Source: Clavibacter michiganensis
GTDB taxonomy: Bacteria; Actinomycetota; Actinomycetes; Actinomycetales; Microbacteriaceae
Reading direction: 5' to 3'
Assembly (NCBI RefSeq): GCF_021216655.1
Contig: NZ_CP080437.1
Span: forward strand, 1,612,001-1,676,000
DNA: 64,000 nucleotides
Part shown: positions 17,341-25,850 of the stretch, piece after piece
Layout: each line of letters opens with the position of its first letter
How positions within the stretch are numbered: the stretch's first letter is position 1
Program-made: the position numbers and the translations under genes
Notes under the pieces: generated by a model
What the model saw: only the letters and a program-made list of their open reading frames with translations
Told to the model about the DNA's origin: nothing
Databases searched by the model: none

Positions 17341-17849
17341 GCCCGCCCGCCCGTCAGCGTCTCGGGGGCGAGCAGCTCGACGCCCACGTTCGTGGCCTTC
17401 ACTGTCGCGGCGGCGGGCGCGCCCACCTCGAGCCCGAGCTCGTCGGCGGCCTCGCGGCTGATGAGCGACACCACCCGGAACGGCCCCGCCTGGATCTCGA
17501 CCTGCGCCATGACCCCGTCGCGCACCACGCGCGTGACGATGCCGGGCATGCGGTTCCGCGCCGAGGTCGGCGGGCGGTGAGCGCCGGATGCGGCGAGCGC
17601 CCCGTCCGCGGCGAGCTCCGTCGCGAGGTGGGCGAGCTGCACGCCGTCGACCTGGATCAGCCGCCCCTCGCCGCGCACGAGGTCGAGCCGGCCGGCATCG
17701 GCCCAGCGGCGGAGGGTGTCGTCGCTCACGCCGATGAGCGCGGCGGCCTCGCTCACGCGGTAGCGGAAGGGTCCCGGGGCGTCCGCCGCGGCGACGGGCG
17801 GATCGGCATCCGCGGCGCGGGCGGGCGTGCTGTCCCTCTTCTGCGTCAT
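17337..17849 (-). CDS. ModE-like regulator: MerR-type helix-turn-helix plus molybdate-binding TOBE domain
   Basis: A 170-residue protein starting at ATG 17849. Residues about 28-75 are a MerR/excisionase-like helix-turn-helix (YRVSEAAALIGVSDDTLRRW). Residues about 98-165 are a Mop/TOBE domain (NRMPGIVTRVVRDGVMAQVEIQAG). This matches the short actinobacterial molybdenum-responsive regulators, which differ from E. coli ModE (LysR-like HTH plus two Mop units). The GTGA overlap with modA makes it the first gene of the mod operon. It probably represses that operon when molybdate is plentiful. Confidence 0.82.
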   Translation of the reverse strand: MTQKRDSTPARAADADPPVAAADAPGPFRYRVSEAAALIGVSDDTLRRWADAGRLDLVRGEGRLIQVDGVQLAHLATELAADGALAASGAHRPPTSARNRMPGIVTRVVRDGVMAQVEIQAGPFRVVSLISREAADELGLEVGAPAAATVKATNVGVELLAPETLTGGRA

Positions 17850-17942
17850 GCGACGATCCTAGGCACCGCAGGCGCGGCGCGTGCCCGAAGCCCTCATCCG
17901 CTCCGCGTCGGCCCCGCTCCGGCGCGCGCGTAGCCTGGGGTG

Positions 17943-19028
17943 ATGAGCACCTCGCTGGGGATGCCGGCGATGCCGCGTCCCGCCGCCGCTCCGGGCCCCG
18001 CCCGGCCCGACGATCCGGCGCTCCTCGATCCCTTCGGCCGCCGCGCGACCGACCTCCGCATCTCGCTCACCGACCGCTGCAACCTGCGCTGCACCTACTG
18101 CATGCCGGCCGAGGGCCTCCCGTTCACGCCCGACCGGCAGGCGCTGCAGCTCGCCGAGATCGAGCGGCTCGTGCGCATCGGCACGCGCGACCTCGGCGTC
18201 CGCCAGGTGCGCTTCACGGGCGGCGAGCCGCTGCTGCGCCGCGACCTCATCGAGATCATCGCCGCGTGCGCCGCTCTGCCCGACCGCCCCGAGATCTCGC
18301 TCACCACCAACGCGATCGGCCTCTCGTCCCGCGCGCAGGCGCTCAAGGACGCGGGGCTCGACCGGATCAACGTCTCGCTCGACTCCGTGCACGCCGAGAC
18401 GTTCCGGCTCATCACGCGCCGCCCGTTCCTCGACCGCGTGCTCGACGGCATCGACGCCGCGGCGGCCGCGGGGCTCGCGCCCATCAAGATCAACGCGGTG
18501 CTCGTGCGCGGCGTCAACGACGACCAGGCGGCGGATCTCCTCGAGTGGGCGGTCGCGGGCGGGCACCAGCTGCGCTTCATCGAGCAGATGCCGCTCGACG
18601 CCGACCACGCATGGGACCGCGACGAGATGATCACGGCGGCCGAGATCCGCGCGCGCCTGTCGGAGCGCTTCACGCTCGTGCCCGACGAGGAGCCGCGCGA
18701 CGGATCCCCCGCCGAGCTCTGGCGCGTGCACTCCCGCGAGGGCGGGGCGGGCACGGCGATGCTCGGCCGGGTGGGTGTCATCGCGAGCGTCACCGAGCCG
18801 TTCTGCGCCGACTGCCGCCGCACGCGCCTCACCGCGACCGGCGGCGTGCGCAGCTGCCTCTTCTCCCACGAGGAGACCGACCTGCTCGCACCCCTCCGCT
18901 CGGGCGCATCCGACCAGGAGATCGCCGACCTCTGGCGCGGCGCCATGTGGGCCAAGCCGAAGGGCCACGGCATGGACGACGCCGACTTCATCCAGCCCGC
19001 CCGCTCGATGAGCGCGATCGGGGGCTGA
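17943..19028 (+). CDS. moaA: GTP 3',8-cyclase (molybdopterin synthesis)
   Basis: A 361-residue radical SAM enzyme; ATG 17943 is chosen, though GTG 17940 directly before it is possible. The N-terminal 4Fe-4S site is CNLRCTYC (Cys46, Cys50, Cys53) and FTGGEPLLRRDL follows. The C-terminal cluster is in FCADCRRTRLTATGGVRSCLF, and the protein ends in the conserved double Gly (SAIGG). It converts GTP to 3',8-cyclo-GTP, the first step of molybdenum cofactor synthesis. It is divergent from the mod operon and one base ahead of moaD. Confidence 0.95.
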   Translation: MSTSLGMPAMPRPAAAPGPARPDDPALLDPFGRRATDLRISLTDRCNLRCTYCMPAEGLPFTPDRQALQLAEIERLVRIGTRDLGVRQVRFTGGEPLLRRDLIEIIAACAALPDRPEISLTTNAIGLSSRAQALKDAGLDRINVSLDSVHAETFRLITRRPFLDRVLDGIDAAAAAGLAPIKINAVLVRGVNDDQAADLLEWAVAGGHQLRFIEQMPLDADHAWDRDEMITAAEIRARLSERFTLVPDEEPRDGSPAELWRVHSREGGAGTAMLGRVGVIASVTEPFCADCRRTRLTATGGVRSCLFSHEETDLLAPLRSGASDQEIADLWRGAMWAKPKGHGMDDADFIQPARSMSAIGG

Positions 19029-19029
19029 C

Positions 19030-19296
19030 GTGATCGTGCCCGTGGAGCTCTTCGCCGCCGCCGCCGCGGCGCTCGGCCGCACGACGGACGAGCTCGAGCT
19101 GCCGTCCGCAGCTGTGCTCGGCGACCTGATGGACGCGCTCGGCGCCCGTGCCGCCACGACTTCGGATCCGGCGAACGCGGCCGCCGTCCTCGCCCGCTGC
19201 ACCTACCTCGTCGAGGGCGTCGCGACCACCGACCGCGACGCGCCCCTCACCGCGGGCGCCGCGGTGGACGTGCTGCCGCCGTTCTCGGGCGGCTGA
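19030..19296 (+). CDS. moaD: MoaD/ThiS-family sulfur carrier protein
   Basis: An 88-residue ubiquitin-fold protein with GTG start, one base after moaA. It ends in the Gly-Gly tail (LPPFSGG) that is adenylated and then thiocarboxylated; MoeZ at 37095 is a plausible activating enzyme. It is the small subunit of molybdopterin synthase. Its last 37 codons are repeated at 21681-21791 on the far side of an inserted island. The present 3' end is therefore probably a replacement brought in with the island, while the displaced original sits at 21681. The gene is still complete. Confidence 0.92.
   Translation: MIVPVELFAAAAAALGRTTDELELPSAAVLGDLMDALGARAATTSDPANAAAVLARCTYLVEGVATTDRDAPLTAGAAVDVLPPFSGG
19186..19296 (+). 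repeat. Left copy of 111-bp flanking direct repeat (moaD 3' end)
   Basis: Matches 21681-21791 over 111 bp with 7 mismatches (94%). The match starts inside a codon run and ends exactly at the stop codon. Five mismatches are synonymous third-position changes and two lie in one Ala/Ser codon. Confidence 0.93.
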
Positions 19297-19302
19297 AAGC
19301 TA

Positions 19303-19314
19303 GTCACAGCTCAC
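19303..19314 (+). repeat. Island inner-edge direct repeat, left
   Basis: GTCACAGCTCAC, 6 bp after the moaD stop. It matches GTCACAACTCAC at 21669-21680 with one mismatch. Confidence 0.5.
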
Positions 19315-19411
19315 CCAGTCTTGATGGGCCGAGCGGCCTGTGATCTATTCCTACGAGTGGTCCACAGGTGCAGCGTCGAACCTCGCGCCAATGAAAGTAG
19401 CGCCCTGACTC

Positions 19412-20917
19412 TTACTCAAGCAGGGACTGCACCTCGGTAGGCGACGCTGGATTTCGATACTCCGCAATGCCTAGCGCGGCCGAAGTGAGGTCCGCAAGAG
19501 AAGCCGTATCCTTGGCCACGACTAAACCCTGGCCGAAATCTATATCTACGTCCGAGAAACCTTCCTCACCCTCGGGCGCAAGGTATCGAACAGTGACCGC
19601 ATCCACAAGGTAATCGTCGTCAAGAGATTCTGCAACCCGCATCACATGCCCTTGTATGTCAGGGCTCTGTTCAGCGTTAATGCTGACTGAACTCTGTATA
19701 CCGTGGAGGTCCACTCGCCTCAGCCGAACACCCTCAGCCGCCCTCTGCACCTGCTCCCAAGTAGCAGTGGAAGCATTGGCGCGCCCCTTCCGTAACATAT
19801 TTCCTAGGTGCGAAATATGGAGTCGGCGTTCACCTAATTCTACACTAAGAGCGGAAAGGGACCCCGCTCGAAAACTCCATAAAGGGAATGTGCTACCTCC
19901 TGCCAGCACAGCAGGAGCGCCTAATTGATTAATGCCATTGACAGCATCCGCCTCGGCGGCCGCGCCCTCAAAATCCTCCACCTCGGACCCTGTGCCCTCG
20001 TCCGCATTTGGCGCGTCCGTATCGTCAGATTCCGCAATCACAAACCCTATGTAAGCGCGCTTCGCAAACCATCTGCTAGCATTTGCTGTAATAAGGGGAG
20101 ACAAATTTAAGCCAGCGATGTCATCCCGGATGACTTCCAGGTCGCTAAAGGAAAAAAGACCACCGATGTAGCTCCAAATTGCTGCGTTGACCTCGTTTGA
20201 GGGTTGTTGCAATAGCCACGGGAGCAAGAGACGCAGTTCGGCAGCAGAAAGAGTGCCACCCTCGCTTGCGAGAGAAGCATCGTCCATGTCACCCACCGCT
20301 AGCTCCATAAGACGTGCCGTGCGTGCGATCCTGGCCACTGCATCCTCGGTGAACGCGGCCGCAATTAAGTCGATTCCATCGGACGACGCCCCCACGTAGT
20401 CGCTGACTCCGATACTCAGCAGTCGCGCGACGTCTGCCGGATTTTGGCGCCCTTTGCCGCCTCGAATAAAATTGGCTCGAACCAAGCCTTGTAAGGGGTT
20501 ATTGATTTCTCGTGTATCAGATTCTGCTACTAGTTGGAATGCCTTAGAGTCCGTTATAAGCAAGCGAGAAGAGGATGAAGGCCGCGGGGCCGATGGCTTT
20601 ATATGACGACCAGGTAAAATAGACACGACAACAGCGTCTGTCTTTGCTAGATAGTACTCATCCTTCTCGGCGTTCAACGCCCGGTAGGATGGGCGCAGGA
20701 ACACGGATCGCGTCCCAGAAATATCTTGCCGACTGTTGGCAGGCCAACTAAGTACAAAATCAGGAACCGCCGTGTGATTAAAATACTGGGTATTTTCTAC
20801 ATGACACGTAGGATCTATGGATTCAATTTCAGCCCGCACGGTATCTTTGACGCGCGACGCGTACAATGCTGGATCGTCCGTGTCTCGAGCGACACGTAAA
20901 GCCTCGAGGAACGTCAT
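19412..20917 (-). CDS. Island protein of unknown function (501 aa), defence candidate
   Basis: A 501-residue protein whose ATG 20917 overlaps the stop of the nuclease-like gene (ATGA), so the two form an operon. I recognise no family. The N-terminal 130 residues mix helices and strands (TVRAEIESIDPTCHVENTQY, VPDFVLSWP). A middle region near 285-330 is acidic and Ser-poor. The C-terminal part contains GERRLHISHLGNMLRKG and two beta-rich stretches. There is no signal peptide and no membrane segment. Base composition is much lower in GC than the flanks, pointing to transfer. The association with a PD-(D/E)XK-like partner and an island setting suggests an antiphage or DNA-processing role (inference). 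Confidence 0.75.
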   Translation of the reverse strand: MTFLEALRVARDTDDPALYASRVKDTVRAEIESIDPTCHVENTQYFNHTAVPDFVLSWPANSRQDISGTRSVFLRPSYRALNAEKDEYYLAKTDAVVVSILPGRHIKPSAPRPSSSSRLLITDSKAFQLVAESDTREINNPLQGLVRANFIRGGKGRQNPADVARLLSIGVSDYVGASSDGIDLIAAAFTEDAVARIARTARLMELAVGDMDDASLASEGGTLSAAELRLLLPWLLQQPSNEVNAAIWSYIGGLFSFSDLEVIRDDIAGLNLSPLITANASRWFAKRAYIGFVIAESDDTDAPNADEGTGSEVEDFEGAAAEADAVNGINQLGAPAVLAGGSTFPLWSFRAGSLSALSVELGERRLHISHLGNMLRKGRANASTATWEQVQRAAEGVRLRRVDLHGIQSSVSINAEQSPDIQGHVMRVAESLDDDYLVDAVTVRYLAPEGEEGFSDVDIDFGQGLVVAKDTASLADLTSAALGIAEYRNPASPTEVQSLLE

Positions 20918-21495
20918 AGCGTGTGCTTCTTTCTCTCCAAAGCCCGAAGGGCAACCTCGAGCTCAGGTTGATCGAGTGTTATTCTTTCCTGCTTAGCGTG
21001 GACCACGAGCAACCAACAACGTTCTGAGACAAGCGCCGCGAGGCTGTCGTCTAGAGACGTCCCCGTCGGTAGGACTTCTTCATCTTCAACCGCTTTGATG
21101 ACGGCTTCCTTAGTGTGCAGTCTGCCCCAGTCTGCAAGACGACCAAAAGGGTATGACGTGACGAATATGTACTCTATTTCCGGATCGCCGTCTAAGTCGG
21201 CCCATTTCCTCGCGGTCGTGCTGTATGCGTTAGCGAGAAACTCGCGAAAATCAGCTGTTTGATTACTCGCCACATTGGCGGCTTTATTTTCCACGTAGAT
21301 TTCATGACGACTTTCATGCAGAAAGCGTCCACGCAAATCGTACTTCTTTCGACCACTTTTCAGGAGAGGAAGAACACATAGCTTCTTATTCTCATACGCG
21401 TTCCAGGGGAGCTCGATGAATGTCGTGGCTTCAAGCCAGCGCCGCGTGAAGATCACTCCATCACGCCCCTGCTCCTGTGTCTCCTCATCCGGCAT
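20914..21495 (-). CDS. PD-(D/E)XK nuclease-like protein, first gene of the island operon
   Basis: A 193-residue protein counted from ATG 21495. The frame stays open upstream to 21645 with GTG 21543 as an alternative, but the distal part is GC-rich junction sequence. KYDLRGRFLHESRHEIYVENKAAN has the Asp53 then Glu69-x-Lys71 spacing of a PD-(D/E)XK core, preceded by a predicted helix and strand (FIELPWNAYENKKLCVLPL). After the core comes a helix with FREFLANAYSTTARKW and a strand YIFVTSYPF. This would make it a DNA-cleaving subunit, with the 501-residue partner perhaps giving recognition. The family assignment rests on the motif only. A TACTGT -10-like sequence 6 nt before ATG 21495 suggests a leaderless mRNA. 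Confidence 0.7.
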   Translation of the reverse strand: MPDEETQEQGRDGVIFTRRWLEATTFIELPWNAYENKKLCVLPLLKSGRKKYDLRGRFLHESRHEIYVENKAANVASNQTADFREFLANAYSTTARKWADLDGDPEIEYIFVTSYPFGRLADWGRLHTKEAVIKAVEDEEVLPTGTSLDDSLAALVSERCWLLVVHAKQERITLDQPELEVALRALERKKHTL

Positions 21496-21668
21496 GTTTC
21501 CACAGTAGGGTAAAAAGGCGATATCGGGACCCAAAGCGAGCACGACCCCGGCTTTTCCTCGAGTGCATCTTTGGCGTGAGCCGGGTTCCCACGAAGGCGG
21601 CCGTCGAGTCCGAGAGGACCTGGAGGCTGTCCAACGGGAAGGCAAAGCGATTAAGGAGAAGCCACGCG

Positions 21669-21680
21669 GTCACAACTCAC
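21669..21680 (+). repeat. Island inner-edge direct repeat, right
   Basis: GTCACAACTCAC, immediately before the second copy of the moaD end. It matches 19303-19314 with one mismatch. Confidence 0.5.
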
Positions 21681-21791
21681 GTCCTCGCCCGCTGCACCTA
21701 CCTCGTCGAGGGCGTCGCGACCACGGATCGCGACGCGCCCCTCACCGCCGGCAGCGCGGTCGACGTGCTGCCGCCCTTCTCGGGCGGCTGA
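21681..21791 (+). pseudogene. Displaced 3' end of moaD (right copy of 111-bp repeat)
   Basis: Encodes the last 36 residues of MoaD, ending in LPPFSGG, but has no start or N-terminal part. It is followed 23 bp later by the siderophore-reductase gene, which was probably the original downstream neighbour of moaD. It differs from the left copy by mostly silent changes, so it is best read as the native end separated by the insertion. Between 21496 and 21680 I see no gene; that stretch is junction sequence of mixed composition. Confidence 0.88.
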
Positions 21792-21814
21792 TCCGCCCCG
21801 ATACGCTCGCCGGG

Positions 21815-22702
21815 ATGCCCACCGCCACCCCGCACCCGCCGTACCGGCTGTTCGAGACGCGCGTGGCACACACCGAGCGCGTCTCCCCGGCGTTCGTGCG
21901 CGTGACGCTCGTCGGGCCGACGCTGCACCTGTTCGCGCCGTGGGGGCTCGACCAGCGGATCAAGCTCGTGCTCCCCCGACCGGACGGCGCGGGCGACGGC
22001 TGGGCGGGGCCGCTCGCCGGGGACGTCGACGGCCTGGCACCCGACGACTGGCGGCACCGGGTGGCGGGGATGCCGCCCGCCGAGCGCCATCCGCTGCGCA
22101 CCTACACGCCGCGCGCGGTGCGGCCGGAGGCGGGCGAGGTCGACGTCGACCTCCTCGTGCACGAGCCCGCGGGACCCGCGAGCGCGTGGGCCCTCGCGGC
22201 ACGACCGGGCGACCGGCTGCTCGTCTCGGGGCCCGACGTGCGCGCGGACGACCGGCGACACGGGATCCAGTGGCGGCCCGCCGTGCCGCCGACGCGCGTG
22301 CTGCTCGTGGGCGACGAGGCCGCCGTGCCCGCGATCGCCGGGATCATGCTCACCCTCGACGCCGACGTGCAGGGCGTGGTGCTGGTCGAGGCGGACGCGG
22401 CCGACGCCTGCCCGCCGATCGACGCGCGCCCGGCCGGCGTCGAGGTCCGTGACGTGCGGCGGATCCCCGGGAGCCCCGGCGCGGCCCTGGCCGACGCGCT
22501 GGCTGGCTGGGCGACGGAGCACGCGGCGGCGGCCGTCGCCGAGGGGCCGCGGTTCGCCGCGTGGATCGCCGCGGAGAGCACGGCCATCCCGGCGCTGCGG
22601 GCCGCGGTCGCGGCGCACGGGGTGGATCCGGGGCGCATCCTGGCGCAGGGCTACTGGCGCGCGGCCGGCCGGGGGTCGACCCCGGAGGAGAAGCTCGGTT
22701 AG
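21815..22702 (+). CDS. Siderophore-interacting FAD/NAD(P)H reductase
   Basis: A 295-residue protein starting at ATG 21815. The N-terminal FAD-binding barrel includes LRTYTPRAVRPEAGEVDVDL, the family's R-x-Y-T flavin motif. The C-terminal SIP domain starts VLLVGDEAAVPAIAGIM (pyridine-nucleotide binding) and ends GYWRAAGRGSTPEEKLG. It reduces ferric siderophores in the cytosol to release iron. The transporter genes follow directly, and an IdeR/DtxR-like box overlaps its stop codon. With moaD displaced, its own promoter is not obvious. Confidence 0.9.
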   Translation: MPTATPHPPYRLFETRVAHTERVSPAFVRVTLVGPTLHLFAPWGLDQRIKLVLPRPDGAGDGWAGPLAGDVDGLAPDDWRHRVAGMPPAERHPLRTYTPRAVRPEAGEVDVDLLVHEPAGPASAWALAARPGDRLLVSGPDVRADDRRHGIQWRPAVPPTRVLLVGDEAAVPAIAGIMLTLDADVQGVVLVEADAADACPPIDARPAGVEVRDVRRIPGSPGAALADALAGWATEHAAAAVAEGPRFAAWIAAESTAIPALRAAVAAHGVDPGRILAQGYWRAAGRGSTPEEKLG

Positions 22703-22717
22703 GGTAGCCTCACCTAC
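22699..22717 (+). promoter_or_regulatory. IdeR/DtxR-type iron box
   Basis: TTAGGGTAGCCTCACCTAC agrees with the 19-bp DtxR/IdeR consensus TWAGGTWAGSCTWACCTWA at 16 of 19 positions. It lies about 55 bp before the siderophore-binding protein gene, so the transporter should be repressed when iron is plentiful. Confidence 0.8.
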
Positions 22718-22771
22718 CTAGCTCGATGCCGGCGCTGCCGTCGAGACGCCTCCCCTCGAACGAAGGCCACC

Positions 22772-23746
22772 GTGATCCCCTCCCGTGCCGACCTGTCCGA
22801 CCGCGTCCCCGCCGCCCGAACCGCCCGACGGCCCCTCGCCGCGGCGCTCACCGCGCTGGTGGTCCTGGGGCTCGCCGCGTGCGCGCCCGCGACCTCCGGG
22901 GGCGCCGCGCCCACCGGATCCGCCGACGCGGGCACGCGCACCGTCACGGACGCGCGCGGCGAGGTCGAGGTGCCGGCCGCCCCGAAGCGCGTGGTCGTGC
23001 TCGAGCCCGTCGCCCTCGACACGAGCGTCGCGCTCGGCGTGATCCCCGTGGGCGCCGCCGTGCTCAACGAGACGGCAGGAGTACCCGCGTACCTGGGCGC
23101 CGACGCCGCGGGGGCCGAGGTCGTGGGGACGGTCCCCGAGCCGGGCGTGGAGAGGATCGCCGCGCTCGCCCCCGACCTCATCATCGGCACCGAGTCGCGC
23201 CACGCGGCCATCCACGACCAACTCGCCTCCATCGCGCCCACCGTCTTCCTCGCCTCGCAGGCCGACCCGTGGCGCGACAACGTGGCGCTCGTCGGCGAGG
23301 CGCTCGGCCGCGCCGACGACGCCGCCGCGCTCCTCGGCGACTACCAGGCGCGCTGCGACGCGATCGCCCAGGAGTACGCGGTCGCCGGCACGACGGCGCA
23401 GATGATCCGCCCGCGCGACGGCCTGCTCACCCTCTACGGCCCCGAGTCCTTCGCCGGCAGCACGCTCGAGTGCGCCGGGTTCACCACGCCGGAGCGCGAC
23501 TGGGAGGGATCCATCTCGGTCGACCTCTCGCCCGAGAAGGTGCTCGAGGCGCGCGCCGACCAGGTGTTCGTGACCACCACGGACGTGGACGACGCCTCCT
23601 CCGTACCGGCCGCGATCACGGACAACGCGGCGTCGTTCCCCGCGCTGCACCTCGTCGACCAGTCGTACTGGATCACAGGCGTCGGACCCCTCGGCGGGCT
23701 GAAGGTGCTCGACGACATCGAGGACGTCCTGCGCGCCGCGCGGTGA
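22772..23746 (+). CDS. Iron-siderophore ABC transporter binding lipoprotein
   Basis: A 324-residue protein with GTG start behind GAAGG. A basic leader (ARTARRPLAAALTALVVLGLAAC) ends in a lipobox with Cys37. The periplasmic-binding (FecB/FepB-like) domain follows with VTDARGEVEVPAAPKRVVVL and LAPDLIIGTESRH. It captures ferric siderophore outside the cell and passes it to the two FecCD permeases encoded by the next genes, which overlap by 4 bp each. The upstream iron box indicates iron-dependent control. Confidence 0.92.
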   Translation: MIPSRADLSDRVPAARTARRPLAAALTALVVLGLAACAPATSGGAAPTGSADAGTRTVTDARGEVEVPAAPKRVVVLEPVALDTSVALGVIPVGAAVLNETAGVPAYLGADAAGAEVVGTVPEPGVERIAALAPDLIIGTESRHAAIHDQLASIAPTVFLASQADPWRDNVALVGEALGRADDAAALLGDYQARCDAIAQEYAVAGTTAQMIRPRDGLLTLYGPESFAGSTLECAGFTTPERDWEGSISVDLSPEKVLEARADQVFVTTTDVDDASSVPAAITDNAASFPALHLVDQSYWITGVGPLGGLKVLDDIEDVLRAAR

Positions 23747-24756
23747 CCCGCACCCGCACGCGCACGCGCACGGCGGCGTGGGCCGCCGTGATAGCGGTCG
23801 CCCTCGCCGCGTCCGTCGTGCTCTCGCTCGCGGTGGGCGCCAACGGGCTGCACCCGGGCCTCCTCCTCGACACGCTCGCGGGAGGCGGCACCGACGAGTC
23901 CCGCTTCGTGCTGCGCGACCAGCGCGTGCCGCGGACCCTCCTCGCGCTGGCCGTCGGGGTCGGCCTGGGCGGCGCGGGCGCGCTCATGCAGGCGCTCACG
24001 CGGAACCCTCTGGCGGATCCCGGCATCCTCGGCGTCAACGCGGGCGCCGCCGCGGCCGTGGCCGGCGCGGTCGTGCTGCTCGGCGTGACGGATCCCGCCG
24101 GCCAGGCGCCGTTCGCCTACGCAGGCGCCCTGGTGCTCACCGTGCTCGTGGTCGTGCTCGGGACGGCGGGGCGCGGGCGCGCGGATCCGGTGCGCCTCAC
24201 GCTCGCGGGCATCGCCGTGGGCGCGGTGCTCTCGGGGATCACCACGGGCGTCACGCTCACGCACCCGGACGCGTTCGAGCGGATGCTCGGCTGGTCGGCC
24301 GGGACCCTCCTCGGCCGCGACCTGGCCCTGCTCGCGCCCGTGCTGCCGCTCCTCGCGGTGGGCGCGCTGCTCGCGGTCGCCGTCGCGCCGGCGCTCGACG
24401 CGGTCGCCCTGGGCGACGACACGGCCCGGAGCCAGGGCGTCTCGCTGGCGCGCACGCGCCTGGTCACGATCGCGGCGATCACCCTGCTCGCGGGCACCGC
24501 GACCGCGCTGGCCGGACCGGTCTCGTTCGTGGGGCTGATGATCCCGCACGTCGTCCGCTGGGCCGTCGGGGTCGGCCACCGCCGCGTCGTCGTGGGATCC
24601 ATGGCAGCGGCACCCGTGCTGGTGCTGCTCGCGGACGTGGTCGGCCGGGTCGTCGCGCCGCCCGGCGAGATGCCCGTGGGGATCGTCACGGCGTTCGTGG
24701 GCGCGCCCGTGCTGATCGCGCTGGTGCGCCGGAGCCGACGGGTGTCGGGGCTGTGA
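23743..24756 (+). CDS. Iron-siderophore ABC transporter permease (FecCD family), first
   Basis: A 337-residue permease with GTG 23743 overlapping the binding-protein stop. It has nine to ten hydrophobic segments. Family motifs include RVPRTLLALAVGVGLGGAGA, LMQALTRNPLADPGILGVN, the coupling-helix region ARSQGVSLARTR and FVGLMIPHVVRW. It forms half of the transmembrane channel with the next gene. The N-terminus is a short Arg/Thr repeat. Confidence 0.93.
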   Translation: MTRTRTRTRTAAWAAVIAVALAASVVLSLAVGANGLHPGLLLDTLAGGGTDESRFVLRDQRVPRTLLALAVGVGLGGAGALMQALTRNPLADPGILGVNAGAAAAVAGAVVLLGVTDPAGQAPFAYAGALVLTVLVVVLGTAGRGRADPVRLTLAGIAVGAVLSGITTGVTLTHPDAFERMLGWSAGTLLGRDLALLAPVLPLLAVGALLAVAVAPALDAVALGDDTARSQGVSLARTRLVTIAAITLLAGTATALAGPVSFVGLMIPHVVRWAVGVGHRRVVVGSMAAAPVLVLLADVVGRVVAPPGEMPVGIVTAFVGAPVLIALVRRSRRVSGL

Positions 24757-25805
24757 GCGCAGGATCCGTCCCCGCGGTCGCCGGACGCCGCGCGACGACC
24801 ACGCGTCGGGCCCGGACGCCGGCGCGCGTCCGGATCCTCGCGGTCGCCGTCGCCCTGCTCGTCGCGATCGCCGCCCTCGGCGCGGTCGCCGCCATGACCG
24901 GCGACTTCCCGGTGGCGCTCCCGGACCTGGTCGGCTCCCTCACCGGATCGACCACGGGCCTCCCCCGCACCGTCGTGCTCGAGTGGCGCATGCCGCGCAT
25001 CGCCGCGGCCGTGGTCGTCGGGCTCGCGCTCGGCGTCGCGGGCGCGCTCTTCCAGGGGGTCACGCGGAACCCCCTGGCGAGCCCCGACATCCTCGGGCTC
25101 TCCAACGGCGCCTTCGTCGGCATGCTCGGCGCGGTGGTCCTCGTCGGATCCTCGTGGGAGTCCCGCACGGTCGGCGCGCTCGCCGGTGGGCTCGCGGCGG
25201 CGCTCCTCATCGCGCTGCTGGCGTCGGGCACCGGGGCGGGTGGCTTCCGCTTCATCGTCGTCGGGATCGCCATCTCCTCCATGGCGGCGTCGCTCGGCAC
25301 GTGGCTGCTGCTGCGGGTCGAGCTCGACGTGGCCATGACCGCGTCGGCGTGGGGCGCGGGGACGCTCGCGGGCGTCGACGCGACGGGCGTGGGCACAGCC
25401 GCCGCGTCGACGGCCGTGCTGCTGTGCGCGGTGCCCGTCATCTCGCCCGCGCTCCGGCAGCTGGAGCTCGGCGACGACCTCGCCGCCGCGACGGGCGTGC
25501 GCGTCGCCCGGATGCGGCTGGCCGCGCTCGGCGTCGGCGTCGCCCTGGTGTGCGTCGCGACCACCGTCGCGGGGCCGGTGGCGTTCATCGCGCTGGCCGC
25601 GCCGCAGATCGCGCGCCGCCTGACGCGGACGCCGCACATCCCCGCGGCGGTCGCGGCCCTCGTCGGCGCGGCGCTCCTCCTCGGGGCCGACCTCGTGGCC
25701 CAGCACGCGCTCCCGATGACGGTGCCGGTCGGGGTCGTCACGGTGGTGATCGGCGGCTGCTACCTCGTGGGGCTGCTGGTCGCGGAGATCCGCCGCCGCC
25801 GCTGA
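24753..25805 (+). CDS. Iron-siderophore ABC transporter permease (FecCD family), second
   Basis: A 350-residue permease with GTG 24753 overlapping the first permease stop. It has the same motifs (RMPRIAAAVVVGLALGVAGA, FQGVTRNPLASPDILGLSNG, FIALAAPQIARRL) and about ten helices. The two permeases share the FecCD fold and probably form a heterodimer. The operon ends here. No ATP-binding subunit follows, so the ATPase must come from elsewhere in the genome. Confidence 0.92.
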   Translation: MSAGSVPAVAGRRATTTRRARTPARVRILAVAVALLVAIAALGAVAAMTGDFPVALPDLVGSLTGSTTGLPRTVVLEWRMPRIAAAVVVGLALGVAGALFQGVTRNPLASPDILGLSNGAFVGMLGAVVLVGSSWESRTVGALAGGLAAALLIALLASGTGAGGFRFIVVGIAISSMAASLGTWLLLRVELDVAMTASAWGAGTLAGVDATGVGTAAASTAVLLCAVPVISPALRQLELGDDLAAATGVRVARMRLAALGVGVALVCVATTVAGPVAFIALAAPQIARRLTRTPHIPAAVAALVGAALLLGADLVAQHALPMTVPVGVVTVVIGGCYLVGLLVAEIRRRR

Positions 25806-25850
25806 CGACGCGCGCCGCCGCCCCGCGCCCCGACGTGGTGCGGATCCGCG

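Larger units (their letters stand above)
19297..21680. mobile_element. Low-GC island inserted at the moaD 3' end
   Basis: About 2.4 kb of visibly AT-richer sequence with different codon use lies between the two copies of the moaD 3' end. It encodes two overlapping minus-strand genes and no integrase or transposase. A short direct repeat, GTCACARCTCAC, sits near each inner edge (19303-19314 and 21669-21680). The architecture is that of site-specific integration into a gene end, but the enzyme responsible is not here. Confidence 0.8.
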
